Counted from the stretch's first letter, positions 34,645 to 45,112 are shown. The stretch: DNA of 61,933 nt from Sphaerimonospora mesophila NBRC 14179 = JCM 3151 (GCA_001552515.1 BCRI01000027.1:1-61933); one strand, 5' to 3'. Notes: generated from the letters alone by a model not told the origin. Translations and numbers: made by a program.

Positions 34645-36450
34645 TCAGCCCACCGCGGACAGCACCACCTGCGGGGCGATCGAGAAGACGACGGTGACGA
34701 GCACCGCGGCCCCGGCCGCGACGACCGCGGGGATGACCGGGACGGCGAAACCGGGTTCACGGACTCCACGGACTTCGGGGGTGCCGGGGACCACCGGGGC
34801 ACCGGCACCTGCTGGGACGGCGGGGACGGTACGGCTCTCACCCGTGGTTTTCGCAGCGAAGAGCCGGGCCGTCCAGGCGATGTAGTAGTAGAGCCCGATC
34901 ACGGTGTTGACCGCCATCACGACCGCGAGCCAGCCGAGTCCGGCGCCGACGACCTCCCGGAACACCACGATTTTCGCGAACAGACCGGCGAGCCCGGGTG
35001 GCAGCCCGGCCAGGCAGACGAGCGAGAACGCGAGCGCCAGACCCGCCGCCGGGCTCCGGCGGACCAATCCCCGATAGTCGTCGATCTCGTTGCGTCCATG
35101 ACGCCGCGAAACGATCATGACGATCGCGAAGGCGGTCAGGTTCATCGCCGCGTAGAACACCAGATAGGCGATGGACGCGGCCGCCGCCCCACCGATCCCG
35201 TCCTCGCCCGGCGTCCCAATACCGGGCAGCGCGGTTCCGGACAGCGCGGTATCGGACAGCGCGGTTCCGGACAGCGCGGTTCCGGACAGCGCGGTTCCAG
35301 GCGGCAAAGTGCCGGACAGCGCGGCACCGGGCAGTGCGGCACCGGACGACCCGGCTCTCATGGAGGCGGCCGCGGCCAGCGGCGTGAGGATATATCCGGA
35401 CTGGGCGACCGACGACCAGGCGAGCAGTCGTACGGCATGGCGCTGCTGGATGGCGAGGACGTTCCCCGCGGTCATGGTCAGGGCGGCGACGACCGCGACG
35501 ATCGGGGCCCACACCCCGGCCCGGCCCGGCAGCGCGGTCGTGAGGACGAGGATGAGCCCGGCGAACCCCGCCGCCTTCGAGACGACCGACAGCAGCGCCG
35601 CCACCGGAACCGGCGACCCCTGGTACACGTCCCCCGCCCAGGTGTGGAACGGCACCGCCGCGATCTTGAAGGCGAAGCCGGCCACCACCAGCACTATCGC
35701 CACCGTGGTGACGGCCGGCTCGGGCCCGGCGGCGGCCACGGCAGCGGCCCCGATGGCGGGTCCGGCTTCGTACGCCCGCGCCAGGCGGTCGAGATGCACC
35801 GATCCGGTCATCCCGTACAGCAACGACACACCGAACAGCATGATCGCGGTGGAAACCACGGACACCAGGAACAGCTTCAGGGCGGCCTCGGCGGCACGAC
35901 CGTCATAGCGCCGCAGCCCGATCAGCGCGAAGACCGGCAGCGACACCAGCTCGAGCGAGACCACCAGCATGATCAGATCACGGGAGGCGGGCAGCAGCAC
36001 CGCGCCGGTGAGGGCGGCGAGAAGCAGGAAGTGCCACTCCCCGACCGGAATCCGTCCGCCGGCCAACTCGGTCATCGACAGCAGCACGATCACCGCCCCG
36101 GCGGCGAGCACCAGCCCGGCGAAGACCAGCGCGAACCGGTCGGCCACGAACGAGCACGAGCCCGCGTCTGCCGTCGCTCCCAGCGAGGACGGCACACAGA
36201 ACGTGCGCCGCGCTCCGTTCGGAAGATGCGTACCCGCGACCGTCTGGACCACCACGACGGCGAGGGCGGCCAGGACGCCGCCGAGCGCGACCAGCCCGAG
36301 CGTCCTCCCCATGCCCGGCCGGTGCGGCAGGAAGGCGTCGAGAACCAGCACCAGACCGGCCGCGATAACGAGGGTCAGCGGCGCCGCGATGGCGACGTAG
36401 TCGATCGCCTGGATCACCGGAGGCGCTCCGTTGCCGAGGACGCTGCTCAT
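34645..36450 (-). CDS. nuoN: Complex I subunit NuoN
   Basis: 601 aa, longer than the usual ~480-520. ATG 36450 overlaps the nuoM stop (ATGA). It is an antiporter-like membrane subunit: LLVVSLELVSLPVFALIGLR-type helices (written here as LVVSLELVSLPVFALIGLR), the conserved FKIAAVPFHTWAGDVYQGSP with a proton-channel Lys, and LLAWSSVAQSGYIL. In the middle is a Gly/Ala/Ser/Thr/Leu insertion built from SGTAL-type pentapeptides (DNA 35222-35346), in a loop between helices. Part of the proton-pumping arm. Confidence 0.95.
   Translation of the reverse strand: MSSVLGNGAPPVIQAIDYVAIAAPLTLVIAAGLVLVLDAFLPHRPGMGRTLGLVALGGVLAALAVVVVQTVAGTHLPNGARRTFCVPSSLGATADAGSCSFVADRFALVFAGLVLAAGAVIVLLSMTELAGGRIPVGEWHFLLLAALTGAVLLPASRDLIMLVVSLELVSLPVFALIGLRRYDGRAAEAALKLFLVSVVSTAIMLFGVSLLYGMTGSVHLDRLARAYEAGPAIGAAAVAAAGPEPAVTTVAIVLVVAGFAFKIAAVPFHTWAGDVYQGSPVPVAALLSVVSKAAGFAGLILVLTTALPGRAGVWAPIVAVVAALTMTAGNVLAIQQRHAVRLLAWSSVAQSGYILTPLAAAASMRAGSSGAALPGAALSGTLPPGTALSGTALSGTALSDTALSGTALPGIGTPGEDGIGGAAAASIAYLVFYAAMNLTAFAIVMIVSRRHGRNEIDDYRGLVRRSPAAGLALAFSLVCLAGLPPGLAGLFAKIVVFREVVGAGLGWLAVVMAVNTVIGLYYYIAWTARLFAAKTTGESRTVPAVPAGAGAPVVPGTPEVRGVREPGFAVPVIPAVVAAGAAVLVTVVFSIAPQVVLSAVG
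35222..35346 (-). repeat. 15-bp tandem repeats within nuoN
   Basis: About eight imperfect in-frame copies of a 15-bp unit (plus-strand form GACAGCGCGGTTCCG) encode repeated SGTAL-like pentapeptides in a loop of NuoN. Confidence 0.85.
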
Positions 36451-38153
36451 GGCACCACCATCCCCGGGCCGAAGACCGCCTGAACGGCAGGTGTGGTGAC
36501 GGCCAGAAGCGTCTTGGGCCACAGCCCGAGCAGCACGATCAGCACGACCAGCGGCACCCAGGCCGCCCACTCACGCGCCGTGACGTCGACCGCTCCCCCG
36601 GTTCCGCCGACCTGCCCGGTTTCTCCGGTCCCTCCGATTTCCCCGGCATCCCCGGCCCTCTCGTCGCCCCCGATTCCCGCGGCTTCCCCGGCGGTTCTCG
36701 CCGGGACGCCCTGCTCCACGGCGCGGGCTCCCACCACGCCGTGCCCCGCCGCCGCTTCCGGTTCACTCGGAGCCGCCCGATGGACCCCGTGGGTGACCCG
36801 GGACAGCAGGCGGAGGAAATAGGCGGCCGTCAGCACCGTTCCGGCTCCCCCGACGGCCATGAACACCAGGAACAGCGGCCGGGGCAGCCCGGCGGCCGGC
36901 CGGAACGCCCCCAGGAGCGCGAGCATCTCACCCCAGAACCCGGCGAGGCCGGGCAGCCCGAGCGAGGCGATGCACGCGAACGTCAACAGCGACCCCAGGT
37001 GCGGCATCCGGCCGAGCATCCCGCCACCGAGCCGGGCCATGTCGGCCGTGCCGTACCGCTCCTTGACCGCACCGACGAGGAAGAACAGCAGACCCGTGAT
37101 CAGCCCGTGTGCGACGTTGCCGAACAGGGCGGCGTTCATGCCGACCGGGGTCAGCGTCGCGAACCCGAGCAGCACGAAGCCCATGTGGCCGACGGACGAA
37201 TACGCGATCATCCGCTTGATGTCCCGCTGGGCGAGGCAGGCCAGCGAACCGTAGATGATGCCGACCACCGCCAGTGCGCCCAGCCAGGGGGCGAGGGCCG
37301 CCGCACCCTCCGGAAGCATCGGGATGGCGACTCGGGCGAAGCCGTACGATCCCATTTTCAGCAGCACACCGGCCAGCAGCACCGAGCCGACGGTTGGAGC
37401 CTCGGTGTGCGCGTCGGGCAGCCATGTGTGCAGCGGCCACATGGGCGTCTTCACCGCGAGCCCCGCCCCGATGGCGAGGAACGCCAGGATCTGCGCCGAA
37501 CGGGGCATCCCGGCACCACGCCGTTCGGCCAGGGCGACCATGTCGAGCGTCCCCGCCTGTGCCCAGACCACGAGCAGGCCGATCAGCAGCACGGCCGAGC
37601 CGAGCAGCGTGTAGAGGATGAACTTCACCGCCGCCGCCCGCCGTTCCGTGCCGCCCCAGAGGGCGATCACGAAATACATGGGGACCAGCACGACCTCGAA
37701 GAACACGAAGAACAGCAGCAGATCGAGGGCGAGGAACGTGCCGATCATGCCGACTTCGAGCACGAGCAGCGTGCAGACCAGCGCCCTCTGCCGCCCGCCC
37801 GCCGGGGGATGGCGGGTCAGGTGGACGAAGCACAGGAACGTGAGCAACGCGGTCAGCACGACGAGCGGCAGTGAGATCCCGTCTACGCCGAGATGGAACC
37901 GCAGGTCGAGACCGGGAATCCAGGGCAGGTCGGTCTGGAGCCGCATCCCCCCGTCAGGGCCGCCCCCCGTGGGACCGTCCTGTCCGTACGGCAGGGCGAA
38001 CGCCGCCACGGCCGCCAGGGTGAGGGCGAGGACCAGCCCGGAGACGGCGGTCCCGAACGCGACGGCCCTGCCACGAGTTCGGAAGGCGGGCATGGTCAGG
38101 GCGGCGGCCCCCAGCAGGGGCACGGCGACGAGGGCGATCAGCAGCCGGCCCAT
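36447..38153 (-). CDS. nuoM: Complex I subunit NuoM
   Basis: 568 aa from ATG 38153 behind GGAGGTCGC. Antiporter-like membrane subunit with conserved LLLFFVFFEVVLVPMYFVIA (Glu of the channel), FLAIGAGLAVKTPMWPLHTW (Lys) and IKRMIAYSSVGHMGFVLLG. Near the C-terminus, before the last helix, is a ~60-residue Gly/Glu/Ala-rich insertion (AAGIGGDERAGDAGEIGGTG and onward), absent from typical NuoM. It overlaps nuoN by 4 nt. Works in proton translocation. Confidence 0.95.
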   Translation of the reverse strand: MGRLLIALVAVPLLGAAALTMPAFRTRGRAVAFGTAVSGLVLALTLAAVAAFALPYGQDGPTGGGPDGGMRLQTDLPWIPGLDLRFHLGVDGISLPLVVLTALLTFLCFVHLTRHPPAGGRQRALVCTLLVLEVGMIGTFLALDLLLFFVFFEVVLVPMYFVIALWGGTERRAAAVKFILYTLLGSAVLLIGLLVVWAQAGTLDMVALAERRGAGMPRSAQILAFLAIGAGLAVKTPMWPLHTWLPDAHTEAPTVGSVLLAGVLLKMGSYGFARVAIPMLPEGAAALAPWLGALAVVGIIYGSLACLAQRDIKRMIAYSSVGHMGFVLLGFATLTPVGMNAALFGNVAHGLITGLLFFLVGAVKERYGTADMARLGGGMLGRMPHLGSLLTFACIASLGLPGLAGFWGEMLALLGAFRPAAGLPRPLFLVFMAVGGAGTVLTAAYFLRLLSRVTHGVHRAAPSEPEAAAGHGVVGARAVEQGVPARTAGEAAGIGGDERAGDAGEIGGTGETGQVGGTGGAVDVTAREWAAWVPLVVLIVLLGLWPKTLLAVTTPAVQAVFGPGMVVP

Positions 38154-38314
38154 GCGACCTCCCCCGTCCCCCTGAGCGCGCCTCCCGGAAGGCCTCGGCC
38201 GTCGCCCGGCCCCGAGATCTCGCCGCATGCCGCCCAGGCCCGACCCGGATCGGCCCGGACCGCACGGGCCTCGGCGGGGAACGAGACCGCGTGGAGATCC
38301 AACGTGCGTGTCAT
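38138..38314 (-). CDS. Possible small ORF between nuoL and nuoM
   Basis: 58 aa; its ATG sits in the nuoL stop (ATGA) and its end overlaps the start of nuoM by 16 nt, the usual coupling pattern of this operon. The sequence ([20 protein letters not shown] then DPGRAWAACGEISGPGDGRG) matches nothing I know and has no membrane helix. It may be a real linker gene, or an accidental frame in a 157-bp gap. Confidence 0.3.
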   Translation of the reverse strand: MTRTLDLHAVSFPAEARAVRADPGRAWAACGEISGPGDGRGLPGGALRGTGEVAWAGC

Positions 38315-40470
38315 GCCAGCACCACCGCCGCCGCCACCGCGATCAGCAGCAGCCCGGCCACCAGACCGGTGACGTAGAGTTGCGCGTTGCCGTTCTGGAC
38401 CAGCCGCACCACACCGGACAGGCCGATCGCGGCCCGGCCCGACCCGCGGACCGCACCGTCGATCACCCGCTCGTCGGCGCGTACGACCCCCCTGGCCAGC
38501 CGCAGCATCGGACGGGCGACCAGCGCCGCGTACACCGTGTCGACGTAGAACGCCCGCTCGCACGGCACCCGGAACGGCCCGAGCAGTCGCGCCGGATCCC
38601 GGACGGGGTCGCCACGCCACAGCGCGTAGACGATCCCGGCGCCCAGCAGCGCCACGACGAGGTCGATCATCGCCGATCCCCAGCCGACTCCCGAGCCCAT
38701 GACGCCCCGTCCCGCGACCCACGGCCAGGTGAAGCCGAGCAGCAGGGCGGGCACGGCCAGCACGCCGATCGGCCAGAGCATCGACCTCGGCGCCTCCCGG
38801 CCGTCGGACACGTGGGCGGCGGTGCCCGGCAGCACCTCGGTCAGCGGCTCTTCCCGCGGCTCCTCCGGCAGAGGTTCCGGCTGCGGCTCTCCCCGCGGCT
38901 GGGCCGGCCCGAAGAAGGTGCGCAGCCAGGCGCGGGTGGCGTAGGCACCGGTGACACCGACGGTCAGCAGCGCCGAGCCGTACAGGAACGGCTGGACGAC
39001 GCCGTCCGAGTCCTCGATGACCGAGATCACCGCGTTCTTGCTGAAGAAGCCACTGGCCGGAGGAAGCCCCATCAGCGCGGCGAACCCGATCGTCATCGTC
39101 CAGAACGTGACGGGCAGCGCCGTACGCAGGCCGCCCATGCGGCTCATCAGGTTCGACCCCGCGTGGTGGATCACCGCACCCGCGCACAGGAACAGCAGCG
39201 CCTTGAACGCGCCGTGCGACAGCAGATGGAAGATCGCCGCCTCGTCGCCGCCGACCTCACCCAGGCCATGGACGCCCGGAGGGCCGATGCCGCCGAATAC
39301 GACGTCGCCCTCCGAAAGGTCCGGGCCGTACGGAACGTCAGGGCCACTCAGTCCGCTCAGGCCGCTCAGGCCGCTCAGGCCGGCCAGACCGGCGGCGCCG
39401 CGCACACCGGCCGCGAGCGCCCCGGCCATGTAGGCGAGCTGGCTGATCGTGGAGTAGGCGAGCACCCGCTTGAGGTCGTCCTGAGCCAGTGCGGCGAGGG
39501 CCGCCCCGAGCATGCCGATCGCCGCGATCACGGCCAGCACGTCGAGCGTGGGCCGCGCCCCCAGGAACAGCGGATAGAGCCTGGCCACGACGAAGACACC
39601 CGCCGCGACCATGGTGGCGGCGTGGATCAGCGCGCTGATCGGAGTCGGGCCGGCCATCGCGTCCGGCAGCCAGGTCTGCAGCGGCACCTGGGCGCTCTTG
39701 CCGGCGACCCCCATGAGCAGCAGCAGCGTCGCGGCGATCAGCGTGCCGGTGGGGATGTCGGCCCGGAGCACGTCGTCGATCCGGAAGCTCCCCGCCGCCA
39801 TGCCCAGCGTGAAGATCCCGAACAGGAATCCGACATCGCCGAGCCGGGTGACCAGGAACGCCTTGACGGCGGCCCGCGAGTTGGCCCGGTCCTCCCACCA
39901 GTGCCCGATGAGCAGGTAGGAGCAGATGCCCATGATCTCCCAGCCGACGTACAGGACGATCAGGTCGCCCGCGTAGACCACGAGCAGCATGGCGCTGGTG
40001 AAAAGGCCGATGAACGCGCTGTACGACGGGTAGCGGGGTTCACCCCGCATGTACCCCACCGAGTAGACCTGCACGGCCAGCGCCACCATGACCACAAGGA
40101 TGCCGGTCAGCACTGACAATCCGTCACCGCGCAGTGACACGGAGATCGGAAGCGACCCCGTCTCTATGAGCGTCAGCGCGCCCTCCACCCGGCCCGGCAG
40201 GAAGGAATCCCAGAACCCGGCCCCTCCCGGCCGGGAGGCCGCGCCTGTCGGCAGGTCGAGGGCCGGCCGGAGCGCGAGCCACAGAGTGAGCACGGCCGAC
40301 GCCGCCGCCGCCGTGATCGCGAACCACGCCGCCCTGCGGCCGGCGGCCGCGCCGGAAGATTCCGTACGGCTCCCGCCGCCGCGCCGTCCGGTCCCGACCT
40401 TGGCGCCCAGCAGGCCCGCGACGGCCGCGGCGAACGGCAGCAGGATGATCAGGGCCACGATCGCGATCAC
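38311..40470 (-). CDS. nuoL: Complex I subunit NuoL
   Basis: 719 aa. ATG 40470 overlaps the nuoK stop. Antiporter-like subunit with the long C-terminal amphipathic extension; conserved segments are [39 protein letters not shown] (channel Lys), THE-type region [20 protein letters not shown] and [21 protein letters not shown] Gly-Leu-Ser repeat ([14 protein letters not shown]) follows the last of these. It forms the distal end of the proton-pumping arm. Confidence 0.96.
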   Translation of the reverse strand: MIAIVALIILLPFAAAVAGLLGAKVGTGRRGGGSRTESSGAAAGRRAAWFAITAAAASAVLTLWLALRPALDLPTGAASRPGGAGFWDSFLPGRVEGALTLIETGSLPISVSLRGDGLSVLTGILVVMVALAVQVYSVGYMRGEPRYPSYSAFIGLFTSAMLLVVYAGDLIVLYVGWEIMGICSYLLIGHWWEDRANSRAAVKAFLVTRLGDVGFLFGIFTLGMAAGSFRIDDVLRADIPTGTLIAATLLLLMGVAGKSAQVPLQTWLPDAMAGPTPISALIHAATMVAAGVFVVARLYPLFLGARPTLDVLAVIAAIGMLGAALAALAQDDLKRVLAYSTISQLAYMAGALAAGVRGAAGLAGLSGLSGLSGLSGPDVPYGPDLSEGDVVFGGIGPPGVHGLGEVGGDEAAIFHLLSHGAFKALLFLCAGAVIHHAGSNLMSRMGGLRTALPVTFWTMTIGFAALMGLPPASGFFSKNAVISVIEDSDGVVQPFLYGSALLTVGVTGAYATRAWLRTFFGPAQPRGEPQPEPLPEEPREEPLTEVLPGTAAHVSDGREAPRSMLWPIGVLAVPALLLGFTWPWVAGRGVMGSGVGWGSAMIDLVVALLGAGIVYALWRGDPVRDPARLLGPFRVPCERAFYVDTVYAALVARPMLRLARGVVRADERVIDGAVRGSGRAAIGLSGVVRLVQNGNAQLYVTGLVAGLLLIAVAAAVVLA
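39349..39384 (-). repeat. 9-bp tandem repeats in nuoL
   Basis: Four to five copies of a 9-bp unit (plus-strand GCCGCTCAG) encode Leu-Ser-Gly repeats in a loop of NuoL. Confidence 0.75.
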
Positions 40471-40892
40471 GTCGCCGCCTCCCCGCCGCCGCTCGCCACC
40501 GTGCCCCTGCTCCCGCCCCCGTTCCTGTCACCCTCCCTGTCACCGCCCCCGTCACCGTCGCCGCTCTCGTCGTCGGTCCCGGCGGCGTTCTCCGACAGGG
40601 CACGCAGCCGGTCCACGTCGATAGTCCGTCTGGTGCGGAAAACGGCCAGCACGATCGCCAGCCCCAGACCCACCTCGGCGGCGGCGATCACGATGACGAA
40701 CAGCGTGAGCACCTGCCCGGAGTGCAGCCGGTCACGCAGCCATACGTCGAACGCGACCAGGTTGAGGTTGACCGCGTTGAGCATGAGTTCGACCGACATC
40801 AGCACGAGGATGGCGTTGCGCCGGGCCAGCACACCGTACACACCGATCGAGAACAGCAGTGCGGACACGACGACCGGATAGACGATGTGCAC
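40467..40892 (-). CDS. nuoK: Complex I subunit NuoK
   Basis: 141 aa from GTG 40892. The first ~100 residues are standard NuoK, with three helices and conserved channel Glu residues in [20 protein letters not shown] and [20 protein letters not shown] ~40-residue Asp/Gly-rich tail ([20 protein letters not shown]) extends beyond the usual end. It overlaps nuoL by 4 nt; an 86-bp gap separates it from nuoJ. Confidence 0.95.
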   Translation of the reverse strand: MHIVYPVVVSALLFSIGVYGVLARRNAILVLMSVELMLNAVNLNLVAFDVWLRDRLHSGQVLTLFVIVIAAAEVGLGLAIVLAVFRTRRTIDVDRLRALSENAAGTDDESGDGDGGGDREGDRNGGGSRGTVASGGGEAAT

Positions 40893-40978
40893 CCCGGCTC
40901 ACCCCCCGGGGCCGCGCGGCGGACCCGCGGACACCGGCCCCCGGCGCGGGCCGGTGGCGACCGCCCGGCTGCGCGGCC

Positions 40979-41521
40979 TCATTCACGCCCCCCGATATCG
41001 GTGCGGGACAGGGCGATGGCGCCGATCAGGGCGGAGAGCAGCAGTACGGACAGGACCTCGAACGGCAGCACCCAGGTGCGGAACACGCTCGAACCGAGCG
41101 TCCCGGCCGCCCCCTGGCCCGGTTCGAGAGGGGTGTAGGCCGTGTGGAATCCGGACACCACGACGCTCACGAGCACCCCGGCGGTCGCGACCCCCACCAC
41201 TGCGGCGGCCCAGCGGTTGCCGGAGTCGAGGTCCGCCGACCGTCCGATGGGCGCACGGGTCAGCATGATGCCGAACAGCAGCAGCACCACGATCGCACCC
41301 ACGTAGATCAATACCTGCACCCAGGCGACGAACTCGGCGGTGAGCACGAGATAACAGCCGGCCAGCGCGCCGAAGCAGACCACCAGCCACAGCGCGGCGT
41401 GGACGAGTCGCCGCGTCGTGACGACCAGCAGGGCGGAACCGAGCGCGACCACCCCAAGCAGCAGGAACACGATTTCCGGCCCGGACGGCGGCCAGAGTCC
41501 CGGCTGCGCCTGGGATGTCAC
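40979..41521 (-). CDS. nuoJ: Complex I subunit NuoJ
   Basis: 180 aa from GTG 41521, overlapping the nuoI stop (GTGA). Five membrane helices with the family segment [20 protein letters not shown], which contains the pi-bulge helix 3 region (YVGAI), and [18 protein letters not shown] before it. It is a core membrane subunit linking quinone reduction to the pump modules. Confidence 0.95.
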   Translation of the reverse strand: MTSQAQPGLWPPSGPEIVFLLLGVVALGSALLVVTTRRLVHAALWLVVCFGALAGCYLVLTAEFVAWVQVLIYVGAIVVLLLFGIMLTRAPIGRSADLDSGNRWAAAVVGVATAGVLVSVVVSGFHTAYTPLEPGQGAAGTLGSSVFRTWVLPFEVLSVLLLSALIGAIALSRTDIGGRE

Positions 41522-42363
41522 GACTCCTCCTCTGACCCGTCCTTCTCCGTCGTCGGCGGTCCCTGCGAGTCCGGTGAGCCGATCGGTCCCGGTGAGTCCG
41601 GCGAGCCCGTTGAGTCCTGGCCGTCCCGTGCATCCGGCGGCTCAGGCCGGGCGGGCCGGGGCGGCTTCGGCAGCGCTCCCGGCGGCCGGATCGAGCGGAT
41701 GTCCCGCATCGCCCTCGGCGGTTCCCGGCGCGGCGGCGCACTCGGAGCGGGGGCACTCTCCGCCGGCGCCGCGGTCGTCTTCGTCTCCTTCTCCGTCTCG
41801 GCCGTACGGCCGGGCGGTGCCGTACGGCCGGGCCGGGACGGCGGGCGGGCGGCGGGGCGGGCGGCTGCGGCGATCTCCTTGGGCGGCTCGGCGCCCACCT
41901 CGTGCGGCGGTGGGGGAGGAACGGTCTGGGCCCATTCGCCCAACCGGTCCTTCTCATGGATCAGATCGCGGATGTCGTACTCCGCGTACTCGAACTCCGG
42001 CGACCAGAACAGCGCGTCGAAGGGACAGACCTCGACGCAGATCCCGCAGTACATGCACAGCGAGAAGTCGATCGCGAACCTGTCGAGCACGTTGCGCGCC
42101 CGTGGGCGTCCACCCTCCGGGGCCGGGAGGGTCTCCTTGTGGGAGTCGATGTAGATGCACCAGTCGGGACACTCGCGGGCACAGAGCATGCACACGGTGC
42201 AGTTCTCCTCGACCAGGGCGATCACGCCCCGGCTGCGGGGAGGAAGCTCCGGATGCTCCTCCGGATACTGCTGCGTCACCGATTTGCGCAGCATGTGCCG
42301 GAAGGTCACGGCCAGGCCCTTGGCCAGCCCTTCTCCTGGTATGCGCGCCACATGCAACATCAT
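41518..42363 (-). CDS. nuoI: Complex I subunit NuoI with long C-terminal tail
   Basis: 281 aa. The first ~150 residues are a normal 2x[4Fe-4S] subunit: [15 protein letters not shown] and [14 protein letters not shown], carrying clusters N6a and N6b. The last ~125 residues are Pro/Arg/Ala/Ser-rich and disordered in appearance ([20 protein letters not shown] onward), about double the usual length. It is the first gene of the second nuo block and starts 120 bp after the exporter permease, so its promoter should lie at 42364-42483. The usual upstream neighbour nuoH is 6.6 kb away. Confidence 0.95.
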   Translation of the reverse strand: MMLHVARIPGEGLAKGLAVTFRHMLRKSVTQQYPEEHPELPPRSRGVIALVEENCTVCMLCARECPDWCIYIDSHKETLPAPEGGRPRARNVLDRFAIDFSLCMYCGICVEVCPFDALFWSPEFEYAEYDIRDLIHEKDRLGEWAQTVPPPPPHEVGAEPPKEIAAAARPAARPPSRPGRTAPPGRTAETEKETKTTAAPAESAPAPSAPPRREPPRAMRDIRSIRPPGALPKPPRPARPEPPDARDGQDSTGSPDSPGPIGSPDSQGPPTTEKDGSEEES

Positions 42364-42483
42364 GGCGCACTATCCGCCCCAGGTGAATGCGCGACCGTTC
42401 ACGGGGGTGTCAGTTAACTTCGCTGATTCACCCATTGCCGGGCGATGGTCCCCCTCTGATCAGTGCGGGGGACCTCCCCCACG

Positions 42484-44226
42484 CTAGGCGGCCGCTCCTT
42501 CCCCGGATGGCCGGGGCCTGACGAACCACAGGCCCGTGCCGTACATCGCGAGCCCGAGCAGGATGAAGGCGGCGGCCACCGGATAACGCAGCCCGGGCGG
42601 CATGTAGGTGGCCAGGAACCAGCTGTGGCGCAGCATGTCGTTGGCCACGAAGACGGTGGCGATGATGCCCTGCGGGACCAGCGGGATGGCGCCGAACCCG
42701 AAGCACCACCAGACGATCGACTTCTGCGTCTTGGACAGCTGGTCGAGGCGGAACTTCACCGTCGTCTCCGGCTTGCGGCCGGTCCGCATCACATCGAGCA
42801 GCTCCGGGCCGTGCGAGCACAGCCGCCGCTCGGCCAGCAGGCCGAAGCCCCAGTAGCACAGCACTCCGGTCAGGACGCCCACGGCCACGCCGGCCCAGCC
42901 GTACCGCACCGCCACGAACGCCGCGGGCACGCCTGTGACGATCACCAGCACGAGCATCAGATAGGCCAGGCCGGTCAGGCCGCCATCGTCCTCGCTGGTG
43001 CGCAGCGGGTTGCCCGCGCGGCGATGCGGGTCGGTGCCGGGCACCAGCGCGAACACCGAGATCAGCGGCACCAGTCCGGCAGCGCCGCCCAGCAGGGCGG
43101 ACAGCAGCGCCAGCATCAGCGGCCACGGGCCGCCGGTGATCGCGGTGAACACCACGGTCAGCACGATCGCCACCGGCGCCTGCGCCGACAGCCACGCCAG
43201 CTGCCTGCCGCGCACGTCGCTCACGCCCGGCGTCATCAGCGTCAGCCACAGTGCGGTGCCGTCGGTCCCGTACACGTTGGAGGCCATGGCCGCGGCCATC
43301 ACCACGAAGATCGGGCCGGCATAGGGCAGCATGCCGTCCCAGCCGAGGATCAGCGGGCTGGCCGCGAAGCAGACGCCGTACGACAGCGCGAACGTCAACT
43401 GGTGGTTGCGCACCAGGTCGCGCGACCAGGTGCGGAGCTCCTTGGCGACGATCGCGCCGTTGACGGTGGCCGCCGTCATCGGGCGTCTGCCCCGGGCGGA
43501 CGTCCGCGTCGCGCCCGCCCGCCTGCCGAGCAGCGCCGCCCACGCGCCGAGGAGCAGCACCACGAGTACGGCCAGCGCGGCCAGCGCCCACCAGTCGCCC
43601 TGGACGGCCAGCAGGCCCCAACCGGAGGGCAGGTACCACACCGCGGCGGGCACACCCGTCTGGCCGAAGGCCACGAAGAAGACCCAGATCTGCCCGAGCG
43701 CGGCCAGGATCGCGCCGTTGAGCACGCCGGAGGCGATCGCGCCGAGTCGTGAACGCAGCGCCAGCCCGATCACCGCCACCGAGACCTTCGACAGCAGGAC
43801 GAACACGGCCAGTTGCAGTGCCATCGCGGGTACGGCCACCACGGCGTTCGCGACGCCGAGCCGTACGCCCACGACCAGCAGGCCCAGCAGGGCGGTCAGG
43901 CTGACCAACGGCGCGACCCCGACGAAGGCCGCCACCAGCAGGCCCGCAGCCAGCCGTCGCGGCGGCAGGCCGAGCAGCGAGAAGTACTCCGGCCGCAGCG
44001 TCTCGTCGCCGCCGCCCATGAAGACGGGGCCGAGCATCCAGCCCAGCAGCCAGACCGCGTAGCCGGCCGCCAGCAGGTCCGGATCGACGAAGGCCAGATA
44101 GATCGTTCCGGCGGCGAACAGCGCGCCCAGTGCGGCGCCGGTGCCGGCGGTCTGCGCTCGTCGGCCGTGGAAGGCGTGGCGCAGCACCGCCACCTTCATC
44201 TGGGCCATCGTCAGTGCGACAGCCAC
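42484..44226 (-). CDS. ABC-2-type exporter permease, large
   Basis: 580 aa from GTG 44226, overlapping the ATPase gene by 16 nt. It has about twelve or more hydrophobic helices in two halves with a basic loop between them (RRAGATRTSARGRRPMTAAT), so it is effectively a full-length permease in one chain. No family signature beyond ABC-2 topology is evident. With the adjacent ATPase it forms an exporter of unknown substrate, inserted between nuoH and nuoI. Confidence 0.8.
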   Translation of the reverse strand: MAVALTMAQMKVAVLRHAFHGRRAQTAGTGAALGALFAAGTIYLAFVDPDLLAAGYAVWLLGWMLGPVFMGGGDETLRPEYFSLLGLPPRRLAAGLLVAAFVGVAPLVSLTALLGLLVVGVRLGVANAVVAVPAMALQLAVFVLLSKVSVAVIGLALRSRLGAIASGVLNGAILAALGQIWVFFVAFGQTGVPAAVWYLPSGWGLLAVQGDWWALAALAVLVVLLLGAWAALLGRRAGATRTSARGRRPMTAATVNGAIVAKELRTWSRDLVRNHQLTFALSYGVCFAASPLILGWDGMLPYAGPIFVVMAAAMASNVYGTDGTALWLTLMTPGVSDVRGRQLAWLSAQAPVAIVLTVVFTAITGGPWPLMLALLSALLGGAAGLVPLISVFALVPGTDPHRRAGNPLRTSEDDGGLTGLAYLMLVLVIVTGVPAAFVAVRYGWAGVAVGVLTGVLCYWGFGLLAERRLCSHGPELLDVMRTGRKPETTVKFRLDQLSKTQKSIVWWCFGFGAIPLVPQGIIATVFVANDMLRHSWFLATYMPPGLRYPVAAAFILLGLAMYGTGLWFVRPRPSGEGAAA

Positions 44227-44966
44227 GACAGCTCCTTGACTCCGGTGTCCTGGTCGCCCACGAGTTCGACGAAGGTGTCCTCCAGTGAGCGTGCGCCGCG
44301 TACCTCGTCCAGCGTGCCGGCCGCGGCCACCCTGCCCTTGTCGATCACCGCCACGTGGTCGCAGAGCTGCTCGACCAGCGCCATCACGTGGCTGGAGAGC
44401 ACGATCGAGCCGCCGCCCGCGACGAAGCCGCGCAGAATCGTCTTGATCGTGGCGGCCGACACCGGGTCCACCGCTTCGAACGGCTCGTCCAGCACCAGCA
44501 GCCGCGGCGCGTGCAGCAGTGCGGTGGCCAGCCCGATCTTCTTGCGCATGCCGGTCGAGTACTCGATCACCAGCGTCTTCTCCGCGCCGTCCAACTCCAG
44601 CACGGCCAGCAGTTCCTCGGCCCGCTGCCGCACCACGTCCTTGTCCAGCCCGCGCAGCAGACCCAGGTAGGTGAGCACCTCTCGTCCGGTCAGCCGCTCG
44701 GGCATGGCCAGCCCGTCGGGCAGCACCCCGACCATGGCCTTGGCCCGCTCAGGAGCCGACCAGACGTCCGTACCGAAGATGCGGGCGCTGCCGCCGTCGG
44801 GCCGCAGCAAGCCGACGGCCATGGACAGCGTGGTGGTCTTGCCGGCGCCGTTCTGGCCGACGAGGCCGAAGAAGGAGCCTTGGGGGACACCGAGGTCAAT
44901 GTGATCTACGGCGAGATTGTCGCCGAATCTCTTGGTCAGCCCGCTGATCTCCAGCGCTGGCGTCAT
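44211..44966 (-). CDS. ABC-2-type exporter ATPase
   Basis: 251 aa. Walker A GQNGAGKTT, signature YSTGMRKKIGLATALLHAP (STGMRKK form), Walker B LLVLDEPFEAVD and switch LSSH, typical of CcmA/NatA-type exporter ATPases. The start is ATG 44966. It pairs with the permease downstream. It is transcribed divergently from the plus-strand group at 45113-48928. Confidence 0.94.
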   Translation of the reverse strand: MTPALEISGLTKRFGDNLAVDHIDLGVPQGSFFGLVGQNGAGKTTTLSMAVGLLRPDGGSARIFGTDVWSAPERAKAMVGVLPDGLAMPERLTGREVLTYLGLLRGLDKDVVRQRAEELLAVLELDGAEKTLVIEYSTGMRKKIGLATALLHAPRLLVLDEPFEAVDPVSAATIKTILRGFVAGGGSIVLSSHVMALVEQLCDHVAVIDKGRVAAAGTLDEVRGARSLEDTFVELVGDQDTGVKELSWLSH

Positions 44967-45112
44967 CGTGTTCTCCGGATGGCGGGGAAAGGCGGTGGAC
45001 AGTTCCGCGGACAGGTCGCCGAGATCATGGCCGGAGTAGCCACGAGGACCTCAACAGGGATCGGTCATCTGCGCTCGCACGGCTTCCTGATGGCACATTC
45101 AGGAGGCTAAAC
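44967..45112. other. Divergent intergenic region
   Basis: About 150 bp between the exporter ATPase (minus) and the plus-strand genes. It must hold promoters in one or both directions. An AGGAGG site (45101-45106) precedes the small frame at 45113. No strong dyad is seen. Confidence 0.4.

Noticed and set aside
34450-36483. 677-aa plus-strand frame opposite nuoN
   Set aside because: Antisense to a recognised complex I gene; composition is repetitive Arg/Asp/Gly/His and lacks any domain.
38227-40116. 629-aa plus-strand frame opposite nuoL
   Set aside because: Same shadow effect; nuoL has all conserved motifs on the other strand.
40732-40986. Small minus-strand frame in the nuoJ-nuoK gap
   Set aside because: Continues out of frame through nuoK, with no plausible protein sequence, although its ATG is well placed.
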